From: Cricetomys ansorgei
Taxonomy: Eukaryota; Chordata; Mammalia; Rodentia; Nesomyidae
Reading direction: 5' to 3'
Assembly: GCA_026225945.1 (NCBI GenBank)
Contig: JAMJFZ010000597.1
Location: 4,930,001 to 4,994,000, forward strand
DNA length: 64,000 nt
Part shown: one piece after another, positions 9,741-20,869 of the stretch
How positions within the stretch are numbered: the first letter of the stretch is position 1
Layout of the letters: every line of letters starts with the position of its first letter
Translations under genes and position numbers: made by a program
Notes under the pieces: generated by a model
The model's input: only the letters and a program-made list of their open reading frames with translations
What the model was told of the DNA's origin: nothing
The model's database searches: none

Positions 9741-11658
9741 GATGAGAGAAGACAGAGGTCTTTGAAACATACGGAGCTGTTATGAGTGGAGTCCTCTCAT
9801 TGGCTGAGGTTTTGTACAGTTGGCATCCAGCATGAGAAGCTGACTTAGTCAACAGCCATTTGTCTACAGGAATAGAACAATGTCTGAACTTCACTTCAGA
9901 GAAGGAAGATGGGGGATTTTCAAGCTCCTAATTGCAGGGATTACGACCAAGGTGGCTTCTCAGAGACTGAGTCAGCAGGTGACTCTTCCCCTTCTCTGTC
10001 TCTCTCTGCTCCATCTCTGCAGCCAAGTTCCTTCTGCAAGTCCCCGGCAGCTCTACTCTCAGAATCGTCCACTGTGTAGCCCTGCCTGACACTGGGTGCA
10101 ACAGGACCCCTACCTCTCACCTGTCACCACATAACTTAGCCGTTGTAGCCTCAGGCCCACCATGGGAGAGAAATTCTGTTGTATGCCTACAGTGCCTTCT
10201 CACCAAGGATGACAAGGAGGCATATTCATAGGTGCAAACCCTGCCAGACCTTAGCAGAGGGAACCACTATCCTGACTAGTGTCATACTTGACAGTGGAAC
10301 CCTGAGCGTCTGAGCTCAGGTACTTCATTGATTCAGAGTTCCTTAGGTGTTCTACTGATAGCACGTGCAGATCATTAGCAATCAAACATCCCCCACAGAA
10401 ATTCAACACCTGCAGACAATACAAACTGCTAAGGCCTATGCATCCCTTTTTCCAACAGTGCACAAAAGCAATTATTTTAAACACAACTGAAAATAAACTT
10501 CCACAACAGAATTCTTCTTGGCTTTCTCTGGGATGTGTCACACAAGAGTTCCATCCTATGTGACCTAGGCCTGAGTCAATAAGATACACAGGTAGGGTAG
10601 ACATGGCTTCCTGGGATTCAGTACCACACCTCAATGTTTCATTTCACAAATGCGTCAAGTGTGTCTTGGGGTCCAAGTTACAGTGCAAGGTAGCATTCAA
10701 TGACAATACAAGGCTTGGATTTGATCCTCTAAACTCATAGCACAAGATCTTCCCAGAGTATTCCTATGGTATTTCTCTGGTTCAAACACAGAGGAGAATC
10801 TGCGTTTTATGGTCATGCTGTGACACTGAGTTGCAGAAAACAAAATGACACGATGCTACAGCTATGCAGAATGTATCATAATAAGCCTGGGGAGGTGGGA
10901 AGGACCATTTAGATGTATGTTGCTCACCAGCTGCTAGATCTTCCCAGGATACGTTTCAATGCCTTCCGACTCCTTCTCCAAACACAGTGATTGAATGCCT
11001 GTGCTCTGTCCTATATCCACACCCTCCCAACTGTACCAAAATAAAAGAACACTTATTCTGAGAAACATGGGTAGGGCCTGGGGATGTGGCAAATAAACAG
11101 GCAGGATTCTGTCATGATGAGTCTGAGGATAAATAAATTCATACTTTGATTTGCTGTGACAGGAAGGGACAGGAAGCTATGGGACCACTTAGAAGGTGTG
11201 GCCTGGCTCTCAGGAAGACCCTGGAAGGTGTTGGGTTGAGGCCTGAGGATGAGCTATGCCCATTGCTGGTGGTCATGAGTGTGCCCAGAATTATGTGGTC
11301 CATGTGGCTTGTCTCCTGTGTTCCCATAGCTACAGGTAATATGATCACATCCATGCCACAGATCAGAAAGTGAGTGTAAATGTATCGGCTCATGCTATAT
11401 GGTTTAAGAAAAAAGTCCTACAGCCTGTCCATCATACAGAACATCACTGGAGGCTTGTGCCACTGGCCATGGAACCATGTGACAGCTGATAAATTGGCAG
11501 TGGTGTGCAACAACATCAAAGAGACTGGGAGAAGACCAAGACAGAAAGCCAGGCTCTTTGGAGCCCAGCAAGAAAGGAGCAGACAGGTGCAAGAGGCAGC
11601 TGAGGCATTGGAGGGCCCTGTAAAGACTCACGCATCAGGTTAACAATTTGCTCCACAG
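9741..11658. other. Unassigned, mostly single-copy sequence
   Basis: About 1.9 kb without a recognisable repeat. Frames of 127 codons (10251-10634, minus) and 69-87 codons elsewhere have no recognisable domain. ATAAAAGAACACTTATTC near 11040 is not supported as a promoter. Confidence 0.4.
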
Positions 11659-11879
11659 TGCTGAAGAGATGGCCCAGTCTGTATGTTGACTGATACACAA
11701 GCTTGAGGACCAGTTTGGATCCCCCACATCTGTATTAAAGCTAGGTGAGGTGGCATGACTCCAGTGCTGAGGAGGTGAGTGGAGACAGCAGATCCCTGGG
11801 ACACATCACCCGGCAGGCTTACTAGCTGAATTATAAACTCCAGGTTCAGCGAAAGACTCTGTCTCAGAAAGTAAGAAGG
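11659..11879 (+). mobile_element. B4 SINE, 3'-truncated, first of a head-to-tail pair
   Basis: It runs from GCTGAAGAGATGGCCCAGTC through CCAGTGCTGAGGAGG and CTCCAGGTTCAGCGAAAGAC to GTCTCAGAAAGTAAGAAGG. It stops where the next B4 begins, lacking the usual gaggaagacacc-CA tail. Confidence 0.8.
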
Positions 11880-12216
11880 GAGCTGGGGAGATGGTCCATG
11901 TTGCGCAAGCATGAGGACCAGAATTCAGGGCCCTGGGTCTTGCATAAATGCTGGGTGGGTACGGCGACTGCTCTAACTCCAGCCTTGGAAAGTGGAGGCA
12001 GGATCCTTAGAGCAAGTTAGCTTGGGAGACAAGTCCTATTGGAGAGCTCTGGGTGGAACTGAGAGACTGGTCCTCAGTGATTACTGTAGAAGAGTCGTCG
12101 AGGACGATTCCTAACACCAACTTCGAGCATCTGCATCCATGCACACATCTGTGTGCACACATCCACACACATACATGCTCACATGCACAGTCACAGAGAC
12201 ACACGGACACACGCTA
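11880..12216 (+). mobile_element. B4 SINE, second of a head-to-tail pair
   Basis: A new head (AGCTGGGGAGATGGTCCATG) starts directly at the truncated end of the previous copy. The B4 body (CAAGCATGAGGACCAGAATT, CTCCAGCCTTGGAAAGTGG) and a CA-rich tail with CACACATCTGTG and ACACATACATGC follow. Confidence 0.8.
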
Positions 12217-13561
12217 GGCTTTATTCTAAACGTGATAGGTAGGATGACACTAAAAGGAATTTAAGGACAGGAAACACGTGACCAAAAATGTGTATTTTTA
12301 AAAGATCATTCTGTTTGTGGGTTGATGCACAGCTTGGAAGGGGGCAGGAGGAGATGTGAGAAGACAAATTTAGAGGCCACTGGCTGGGCCTCTGAGAAGG
12401 GATGGTGTGCCTGCATGTGTGTGTGTGTGTGTATGTGTTTGTTGTGTTAACCTCTTGCATCGTCACCTGTAACTCTCAAATCCAAAGAATAATTTTTTTG
12501 AGGATATTTGAGAATAGCTGTGTACAAGGGGCAGTGCCACGGCTCTGGGGAATGACACGGTGTCAGCCACCTATTGAATTTCCTGCTACTTGTAGATGAT
12601 GTACTGTCACAAGGCCAGGGAATTAGCAGCTGGGGCTGAAGTGAACCCCAATAGAGCAGCAGGAATGGGGTTCCTAGCAGCTGTCCTAGGGGAGAGGTTG
12701 CAGGCTGGCTCTCCCAGCTCACTTAGCGGCGAATTCAAATGACTCTTATTACTTCCTGGGCATTCATGTTCTTTAAATCCAGGTTCTTTCAGAGGGTCTG
12801 AGTACATACTGGAAGTGTGAATGGACCCACAGATCATAGCAGAGCTGTGAGGACTCTTACTGCTGGCTTTGTAGCTGGAAGGAGATGTGGAAATGGAGGA
12901 TCAGGGGCAGTTCTATACAGGGATATTCTGGAAATGGGCAGAGTCATCCTATCATTGCCTCATACAGACAGTCTTGTGTCTCATCTAAACGCCCTACCTG
13001 GCCGTTTTTGTACAGTTTTCACCTGTTCCAGATGAAGACACACTGAGAAGGCGCACTGAGTGTTATGGTGCCTGCTGGCTCCCCCATGGAACCCAGGCAA
13101 CCAGCCTTCTAGCTGCCAGGAAGGCTGACGGCTCTAGAAATGACTCTTGTACCTTGCTATTTTCCCAAGGCCCTGTGCTCTTTCTGAGGCAGCCCTGGCA
13201 GCCTTGAAAGCCATGCTGGCTCCAGAGCGCCACACAGCACCAGTCTCTGCTGTAGCTGCCTCTCAGTTCAGCTCCACAGTAGGTTCAAGGACATGCCCCC
13301 AGACCTTCTGACTGCACAGCACAGTCAGAGTCAGTTTCCTGGGAGTCTTACCCAGGGCACTTTGGTGGCTTTGTAATGTGTCAATGCGTTTTGTCAATAC
13401 ACAACAGTTCCATTTCTGCCTGCTTCCATCTGGGTTCCAGAGGGACTTCCTCTTAAGATTGCGGAAGCAAAAGGGAGGCGGTGGCTGGCTTCCAGCATAC
13501 TGACACGTTGGCCAAGCCTACTGGCTCATTTTCTTGCTGTACGCGTATTCAGCTCAGTGCC
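12217..13561. other. Unassigned sequence with a short GT run
   Basis: A GT microsatellite of about 9 units lies at 12415-12432. The rest (including 12600-13560) contains no recognisable repeat or coding motif. Confidence 0.4.
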
Positions 13562-13575
13562 GGGGGGGGGGGGGG
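13562..13575. repeat. G14 homopolymer
   Basis: An uninterrupted run of 14 G. Confidence 0.95.
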
Positions 13576-13764
13576 CCTGGCCTCCTGCAGCCCAACCCTT
13601 CACCAAGGACAGACTCTGAAAGCACAGATGAGTTCCAGAACATCCGTGCTTCCCCTCTGGACTTCAAGTTCAAGCATCAGATGCAGAGAGTACCTTATGA
13701 TGACCACATAACCAGCTCCCGTGACACTTAGATCAATTTCCTGAAATTAAAAAACCCTAAGACA

Positions 13765-13833
13765 TCTCTTCTCTCTCTCCCTCTCTTTCTCTCTCTCTCT
13801 TCCTTCCTCTCTCCCTCCCTCCCTCTCTCTCTC
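13765..13833. repeat. CT-rich polypyrimidine tract
   Basis: CTCTTCTCTCTCTCCC-type sequence passing into TCCC tetramers; almost pure pyrimidine. Confidence 0.9.
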
Positions 13834-14423
13834 CAACTGCCCTCCCCATCCATCCCTTATCCTTTCTCTTGTTCTTCTCTGGCTCAAAACAGAATTAAAG
13901 GAAAGCTGAAGCTTTTGCACAGACTAATGCAGTAGCAAAGGGTCAAGATTAGCTGGAGCAATGGAGTTTCATTGACAAGATCTGCTGTTTGAAGGCATGT
14001 AAGTCGTTAGGATGTCCATCTTGGTGTTATGTGGGAAACCAGGCTATCCTTGCCACAAATGAATGTGCAGTTGATGGAAAGGCCTAGAGTAATTGACAGG
14101 AACCATGTTAATTAAACAAGACCTTGCCTCAGGTCCTCCTGGTTTAGAGCCTCGCTGGTGGCTGTCCCTGTGAGGATCTGCCTAGGCACAGTGGGCTGCT
14201 GTGGGGACAGAGGCTCTGAACTGCGTGGAGGCTGACCAGAGCTGCTGCTGACTGAGTGAGGAGATCTTTTTCTTTCTGCCAGCTCTCCTATTGACCAGCA
14301 TGTTTGCAAACTTTACTAGGACCCCGAGATAGCCCTGCCCCAACCCTGAGAACTTTTGAATGTTCCTTCCATTCTTAAAAAAAAAAAAAAAAAGCTTTTG
14401 TAGACATGATTCAGTTAAGGACT
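13834..14423. other. Unassigned block with an A17 run
   Basis: The part at 13900-14110 includes AATTGACAGG and TTAATTAAAC and has no repeat signature. An A17 run lies at 14377-14393. Confidence 0.4.
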
Positions 14424-14505
14424 GTGTTAGGCAGGGTTCACTAGAGGAGCAGAACTGATGGAATGCCTACATGCTAATAACGGGATTTACTAGAATTTAT
14501 TTTTA
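14424..14505 (-). mobile_element. MLT1-type MaLR LTR terminal fragment, antisense
   Basis: GGCAGGGTTCACTAGAGGAG, CAGAACTGATGGAATG and GGGATTTACTAGAATTTA resemble the reversed 3' end (gttctctagagaaacagaac) of MLT1-type LTRs. The remainder of the element is not recognisable. Confidence 0.55.
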
Positions 14506-14804
14506 ATTTATTAGGCTTCTTGCTTCAACAACAGAGAAACCTGTTTCTCTTGCTCTGAAGACACTAGTTCTGTGGCTTGTGAGCCTGCTGTACAAACCTT
14601 CATGTGCATATGGCCATATTACCTTCTGCCAACACCACGGGTGGGGCCTTTGAGGAAATGGTGTCAGAAGAGTCGTCCCTGCTGGACACAGAGTGTGCAG
14701 AACTTATCACAGGTGGCTGGAAGGAAGGACAGGAGCCTAGACACAAAGTCTAAGCGCTGAAGCCATACATACCTGTGTATGGACTGCTTTGACTCTCACT
14801 TGCT

Positions 14805-14960
14805 CTTTGGTTTGTGGAACCCTTTGAGCTTCCTCTTCTAAAAGGTAGAGAAAGTACTATGTACCTTATCAGCTGTTGAGAGAATTTAATGAGCTGGGTC
14901 AAGCTAAAAAATAGCATGTATTATTCTAGCACAGTTAAGTGCCAAGCAGGTGATACCGTG
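14805..14960 (+). mobile_element. MIR SINE fossil
   Basis: GAGCTTCCTCTTCTAAAAGG, TAGAGAAAGTACTATGTACC, GAGAGAATTTAATGAGCTGG and CACAGTTAAGTGCCAAGC follow the MIR order from core to 3' end. Confidence 0.65.
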
Positions 14961-15689
14961 AGAAGAAGTGGCTATTCCAGAGTGGATCCAGTAACTCCAG
15001 CTTTCAGAAGAGCAGACCTCTGAGATCTGACTGCTAAATCACACCTCCATTCACCAGCTTGCCAGGACTACCGCCAAGATAATGTCTGTAGGTGTCAGAC
15101 ACGGTGCTCAAGAAACAGGTAGTGGATTTGCTTGGGTGAGGGTGACACGAACCAGGCAGATTCTGAGTGCCAGTCTTGGAGGGTCTCAGGACATCAGGCA
15201 GCAGTACCAGCCACTTATTTTGTAGAGCTCAGTGCAAAAAGTATTAAAAATCTCTAGGCTAGAAGAGCAGAGGACCAAGTCAGGCAGGGATCCTTTTGAG
15301 CATAGCTCTCCTAGACACAGGGTCCTGGAAACAGACAGCACAGGCTCCTGCCATATTGAAGATAGAGGGCTTTTAGTCCAGGCTGAGTAGGGCAGAGTTT
15401 AGCCACACCTTAAAGCAGAGTTGTTCAACTCTGGCAGGTTCAGGAATGGCCAGGCTGTCTAACCCTATGCCAGAAATAGCTCTGGTGAGGGACAGCATTG
15501 TCTTCAAAGCTTGTCCCTATATGTTAGAAATAAATGTAAACACCTTTTAAGTGCTTTTGTTTTCTTGGTTTATTCTGTTTCTTGGCCTTGGTTTAAAAGA
15601 ATTAGTATGAAAACACACATCTTGGAGCCAGCAATTGAAAACTGTGTTGATTTTTTGCAATCCATTTGCATGTATTGTCTTGTGTATGC
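14961..15689. other. Unassigned sequence
   Basis: No repeat or gene recognised. Confidence 0.4.
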
Positions 15690-15790
15690 CACTTTCTCTA
15701 CACCCATTTTGCAGGTCAAGAAACTGAAGTAGAAAAAAGGTTGTCCCATATGTGCCTGTCTCCAAAGTCTATGCTTTTATCTCCCTTACA
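15690..15790 (-). mobile_element. MIR SINE fossil, antisense
   Basis: ACACCCATTTTGCAGGTCAA, GAAACTGAAG is the reversed MIR core (ccattttacagatgaggaaactgagg). Confidence 0.6.
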
Positions 15791-15884
15791 GTTGGCCCAT
15801 GTACATAAAGTGGAATGGTAGTATTGAATGTTGGCACCCACAAATAATCCATAACGTACTTTCATGAGTTACCATTTCTCCTAA

Positions 15885-15985
15885 AACCTCAGCACAGCTG
15901 TTATCCCATTTATCGATGAGGAGACTGAGGTCTGGGATGTTTAGCGACCAAGCTCAGGGGCTAAGGGCTCCGTGAGTACCCACTC
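15885..15985 (-). mobile_element. MIR SINE fossil, antisense
   Basis: TTATCCCATTTATCGATGAG, GAGACTGAGGTCTGGGATG, then TTTAGCGACCAAGCTCAGG matches the reversed MIR core through the cttgcccaaggtca segment. Confidence 0.7.
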
Positions 15986-16814
15986 CTCTTTCTTGTGCAT
16001 TGCAGGGACAATGAAGGGTCTCTCAGGAGTTGGACATCCATTCCCAAGTGTCATAGCAGCTGCACGGAAGGGGGAAGTTTGGGAACCCAGCTGGGGATGG
16101 AGGCCCTCCTGTGAGTGTTGGCCTTCTACTGTCACAGAGCAAGGGTAAAGGATACTTCCTCGGGAACTTACACCTGCACATGACCTGCACAAGATCAAGG
16201 CACTCAGCATTCCAGCATGGCTGTCTTGAGAGGCTTGGTCCTAGTACCCTGGTTAGGGGTGTTGAGGGAATTAAGAAAGGACAGACACACAGACACACAT
16301 ACAATGAAACAAGCAAACAGGAGCCAGACAGGATCTCTAATGGATTCAGCTGTAACATGGAACCTCAGCTTGTTTAGTAGGTGTGGCACAGGGGGAGGGG
16401 TCAGCTGTCTCAGTAGGAGGTCTCAGTAGGGGAGCAGTCTCCAGCTCTGAACATCCCAGAGGAGGAAGCTGCAGTTGCTAGTCTTGCAAGCGCTCATCAA
16501 TTGTGATATTGATCAGTCGTTCATAAACACTCTACTCAGACTCCCGAGGGAAGCGTGGTCATCCCTCTTGAGCCCAGCCCATATGGATAACAGCTTTGCC
16601 AATTTTCCATGGGCCAATTGGTCTTAGAATCCTCGACTGGCTGTGCCTATGTCAAAATTCACAGGTACTCAGGACTTTACTGGCTCAGGGTTTCCTCCAT
16701 TCCCTGGTCAGCATGGATATGGGAGGGACTGAGAGCTTCCATTCCTAGCTGAGGAGCTATCCACAGTTGTTGGCTGCTGGGGGGAAGGGCTCTAGTGAAT
16801 TGCCCCATACTCTT

Positions 16815-16817
<3 letters not shown>
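15986..16817. other. Unassigned sequence before the TG tract
   Basis: No repeat or gene recognised. GACAGACACACAGACACACA (16280s) is a small degenerate simple repeat. Confidence 0.4.
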
Positions 16818-16892
<75 letters not shown>

Positions 16893-16992
16893 TGTGTGTG
16901 TGTGTGTGTGTGGTGTGGTGTGTGTGTGTGTGTGTGTGGGGTGTGTGTGTGTATATGTGTGGTGTGTGTGTGGGGTGTGTGTGTGTATGTGT

Positions 16993-17071
<79 letters not shown>

Positions 17072-17103
17072 TGTGGTGTGTGTGTGTGTGTGTGTATGTG
17101 TGT

Positions 17104-17145
<42 letters not shown>

Positions 17146-17197
17146 GTGTGTGTGTGTGTGGTGTGTGTGTGTATGTGTGTGTGTGTGTGTGGTGTGT

Positions 17198-17258
<61 letters not shown>

Positions 17259-17274
17259 TGTGTGTGTGTGTGTA

Positions 17275-17305
<31 letters not shown>

Positions 17306-17341
17306 TGTGTGTGTGTGGTGTGTGTGTGTATGTGTGGTGTG

Positions 17342-17372
<31 letters not shown>

Positions 17373-17398
17373 TGTGTATGTGTGTGTGTGTGTGTGTG

Positions 17399-17437
<39 letters not shown>

Positions 17438-17483
17438 TGTGTGTGTGTGTGTGTGTGTGAGTGTGTGTGTGTGTGTGTGTGTG

Positions 17484-17563
<80 letters not shown>

Positions 17564-17579
17564 GTGTGTGTGTGTGTGT
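16818..17579. repeat. Giant (TG)n microsatellite, 762 bp
   Basis: Almost pure TG dinucleotides with recurrent GG steps (GTGGTGTG), GTATGTG and GTGAGTG interruptions and, by eye, a single C (17202) on the plus strand. Pure blocks of more than 30 units alternate with degenerate blocks. The 210-310 codon Cys-Val and His-Thr frames over it are artefacts of translating the dinucleotide. Confidence 0.98.
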
Positions 17580-18589
17580 AGCATACAGTGGTAAACATAT
17601 AAAAAAAACAAACAAAACAGGGAGGACTTGAATTTAGGGGGTTGGGGTCTGAAGACGTCAGAAGTGGAAGGAGAGGGTGAATATGATTGACATTCACTCT
17701 ATGCATGTGTGAAATTCTCAAAGGGTAAGTATGCTGAGCTCCGATCTTTTGGAGCTACCCCATCATCCTTACACCACTAACACTGCTCTTCTGAGCAGGA
17801 AACAGTCTATCACAAGTCCTGCTCTTTCTTTCACCAGGCTCCTTATTCTAGAAGGAAAACTGCACCAGTCAATGGTTCAAGTTCTGAAACACCAACAATG
17901 TGGTATATGACCCCAAAAGGTCCTCTTCCTGATTGAAGCTCAAGTTTACAGTAATGGCTTCCAAAGCTCAGCCTCTCTGAGATGAGACATGACCCCAAGT
18001 TTCTCTGTGTTGATAAAGACAGAGGCATTCTGAGATCACCCCTGAACTTCCCTCGGCTCACATGTGGCCTTTTCCTGGAGCTGCTAGCTGGTGTTTCACA
18101 TTGGTAGGCCCAGAAGCTTATGTCTCAGTAATTCAACAACTATAGCAGCTGGTTACTCTCCCTGAAGATTTAATACTTGTCATTTATCTGTGTCAAAACT
18201 GCAAAGAAGAAAGTTTCCACAGACAGATTTATTATGTGCACTGAGCGTCTCAGGTGTGGTGGTGCATACAGATGTGCTGAACCCCACATGCCTTACCCAC
18301 TGGTTTTGTTCTGTAAAAATAGCCTTTGCATTCAGACAAGTGAGAAATAGACAGTCTTGAGCAGTGAGTCACCACAGGCCACTCAGGAAGTCACGATATT
18401 ATGAGACTCGGCTGTTGCGGTTGGTTTTGGGGTTGGCCAGAAGCTAGCAGGGTTGGCTTTGGCAAGGAGCAAGCTGCGACCAGGGTTGCTTGGTAATTTG
18501 TGAGGCTCATGGCAACATGAAAATGTGTGGCCTCGAGGTTAAAAAGCAGGAAAGAATGCCGTTATAGATCAAGCCATTTCTTCTCTTCT
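17580..18589. other. Unassigned sequence after the TG tract
   Basis: An A8 run (17602-17609) follows the tract. CTCAGGTGTGGTGGTGCATA near 18250 is a possible scrap of B1/ID. Otherwise no repeat is recognised. Confidence 0.4.
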
Positions 18590-18785
18590 GTGGTCTTTTC
18601 CAGACTTGTCATGGTGGTTTCCATTTGTTATTAAACTCCCTAAGAAAATTTTAAGTTTCCTGCTATTACCATGGGCCTCAAAGTTTATTTTTATATCACA
18701 CAATGCAAATATAAATGCAAATGTGGAGCATTAGACTGGCACATGGAATTACTGCAATTTTACTTCTCCTGTTTGGCAGCTTGTC
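18590..18785. promoter_or_regulatory. Candidate enhancer-like block with paired POU octamers
   Basis: Non-repeat, AT-rich sequence with two perfect ATGCAAAT octamers (18703-18710 and 18715-18722), start to start 12 bases apart, plus nearby GGAATTACTGC and TTATTAAAC cores. The motif count is seen directly; function and conservation are inferred. Confidence 0.35.
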
Positions 18786-19339
18786 TCTACAGGGTATCCT
18801 GAAATGTCCAGAAGAAACAAACCCAAGCCATGTTTCAGAAAGGAGGCAGAAAGGGAACTCTAGGTACAGAGCTGGCTAAGGGTAGACCCCAGAGTGGGGT
18901 AAGCATGGATCCCTCCAGGTGCTCTGGAGTCCTGCCCCAGGATGCAAGAGGCATGCTTAATCTCCTCCCTGAGGGCGGCCAGGCTCCGCCACCCTTGGGT
19001 CCAGCCTCCATAGGGCTCCGCCTCCCTCTGGCTCTGCCTCCTCCCTCCAGGGGAGGACTGAGGCCTCGGAGACCACTAGGGGTATAGCTTGGAGAAATTA
19101 AATCTTTTCCATGAATCCACAACTCCAACTCAGGGTAGATGGGTTCCTTTGCAATGGTTTAAGTGTCACATGTGGTGCCTGGGTTGGGTAGTTGAGTGGT
19201 TAGATCACCAGATGTCAGAGCCATGAGGCTGAGAGCAACCACAAGAAATGCTCTACTCAGAGGCAGGAACTGTGGTCTCCACTCCTGCTTCTGAGCCTCT
19301 TGTCTATGAACGATTAATGAAGCCACTGTAGTTTCCTAC
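18786..19339. other. Unassigned, with a GC-rich pocket
   Basis: 18970-19070 is GC-rich with three imperfect GGCTCYGCC units and a CCACTAGGGG core at 19072-19081 that weakly resembles CTCF. I assign no repeat. Confidence 0.4.
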
Positions 19340-19480
19340 AGATGATCCCCAACTTAGGATGTTTTGACTTTACCATGGCACGACAGTGGTACGCATTCAA
19401 ACAACCATACTTCCAATTTTGCGTTTGGATGGTTTCCTTGGCTAGTGATATGTAGTATGACTGACTCTCTCATTTTTTAC
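19340..19480. mobile_element. Possible Tigger-type DNA transposon fossil
   Basis: ATCCCCAACTTAGGATGTTT, TGACTTTACCATGGCACGAC and GTGGTACGCATTCAAACAAC resemble an old mammalian DNA-transposon terminal region (cttacgatggttcgactt... gatacgcattca). The family name is not secure. Confidence 0.45.
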
Positions 19481-19489
19481 ATTTGGATT

Positions 19490-19693
19490 TAATTGTTTGT
19501 GTATGCGCATTTTGCTTGTGTGTATGACTGTCCACCATGTGTGGATCTGGTGCCTAGAGAGGCTGCAAGAGGGCATTAGATCCCTTGGAACTGAAGTTAC
19601 AGGCAGCTGTGAACTGTGGGTGCTGAGAACAGAGTGTAGGTCCTCCTCAAGAGCAGTTGGTGTTCAGAACTGCTGAGCCATCTTCACAGCTCC
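19490..19693 (-). mobile_element. B3 SINE, antisense
   Basis: Reversed B3 landmarks: CAAGAGGGCATTAGATCCC, TTGGAACTGAAGTTACAGGC, GCTGTGAACTGTGGGTGCTG and AACTGCTGAGCCATCTTCAC. Diverged. Confidence 0.85.
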
Positions 19694-20019
19694 ATGATCG
19701 ACACCCTGAGATGCTGGACAGCAGTGAGCCACAGCTCCCAGCCACACAGCCATGTGGGGGAGCAGCCCATGTTCTGAAGTATATCATCTGAAGCATATCT
19801 GAAGTGTTGAGATAGAGGGCTCTGTATTAAATGAATTCAGCAGGATATTTTAAGTTTATGATTGACTTATCAGGCCACAACTCCATAACAAGTCAAGTAG
19901 CATCTGCATATAAAAGAGGAGAATAAAAAACAAGCTGTTACAGGGAACTGCCATTATCCGTACCTGCCATGATCATGTGCTTAGGGAAAAACACAGGCAA
20001 ATGGTGGCAGAGTGAAACA

Positions 20020-20850
20020 TGGACTCCAAGCCATCCCAAAGATACCAAAACCTGTAAATGTTCCTTATTCTGGGCCAAGGTTTTTGCAGAGATGGCCAAC
20101 TTAGGGTTCTTGTGATGGTCTTGGATTACCTGAGCTGAAATACATTACCAACATCCTCATAAAAGGGCAGCAGAAGTTGGTTCCAGTGTCTTTGTTTCTT
20201 TTCCTATAGCTCTGATAAAATACCCCGGCAAAAGCAACTTAAGGGAGAGAGGGCTTATTTGGCTCACAGTTTCTGGTTACAGTCTACCTTGGGAGGGAAG
20301 GCATAGCAGCAGGAACTTGAGGGAGCCTGTGACACTGCATGTCCAATCAGGAAGCAGAGAGCAATGAAGGCATGCGTGCTCCTAAGTTCTCTTTCGCTAT
20401 AAAATTTAGAGTTCTAGACAGGGAATGGTCCTGCCCACAGTAAAGATGGGTTTTCCCACACAAATGAACACAACAAAGATGATCTCCCACAGGTGCCCAG
20501 GTGATTCTCACAGGAGGTGATTCTCACAGGCGTGCCCAGGTGATCCTGAATTCTGCCAAGCTGGCAATCAGCACTAACCCTCACACACCGAGAGGCCGAG
20601 GAGCAGGCGATATGTTGACGGGGGCAGAGACTTGAGTGATGTGGTCACAGCCATGTTGCTGCTACTTGAAGCTGGAAAAAGCAGGGGCAGATGGATCATG
20701 GCTACTTGACATGCTGCTTCTAGCTATTGATGCTGATTTTGGACTTCTGGCCTCTAAAACTGTGAGAGAATACATTTCTGGTGATTGAAGCCAACACCAA
20801 GTTTGTGGTCATTTTTACAGTAGCCTTAGACAATGTGCAAACTATCAGAA
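20020..20850 (+). mobile_element. MLT1/MST-class MaLR LTR, split by a later LTR
   Basis: Left part 20020-20185 has AAACCTGTAAATGTTCCTTA, TTTTTGCAGAGATGGCCAAC and a GTCTTGGATTACCTGAG block. Right part 20588-20850 has GGGGGCAGAGACTTGAGTGA, GGACTTCTGGCCTCTAAAAC, TGTGAGAGAATACATTTCTG and AAGTTTGTGGTCATTTTTAC. Together they read as one sense-strand MaLR LTR of the old eutherian type. Confidence 0.7.
20186..20587 (-). mobile_element. MT/ORR1-like MaLR LTR, antisense, nested
   Basis: It starts TGTC and ends CACA. Reversed landmarks: GCTCTGATAAAATACCCCGG, AAGCAACTTAAGGGAGAGAG, GGCTTATTTGGCTCACAG, GAAGGCATAGCAGCAGG, and the repeated CACAGG..GTGCCCAGGTGAT block. It interrupts the older LTR at 20020-20850. 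Confidence 0.75.
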
Positions 20851-20869
20851 TTACTAAGTATGATTAACA

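Noticed and set aside
16677..17721. Long open frames (210-312 codons) of His-Thr or Cys-Val repeats on both strands
   Set aside because: They are translations of a TG/CA dinucleotide tract, open in several frames at once; not proteins.
19072..19085. Second CTCF site (CCACTAGGGGTAT)
   Set aside because: It lacks the GGC end of the core; weaker than the 3487 site and not called.
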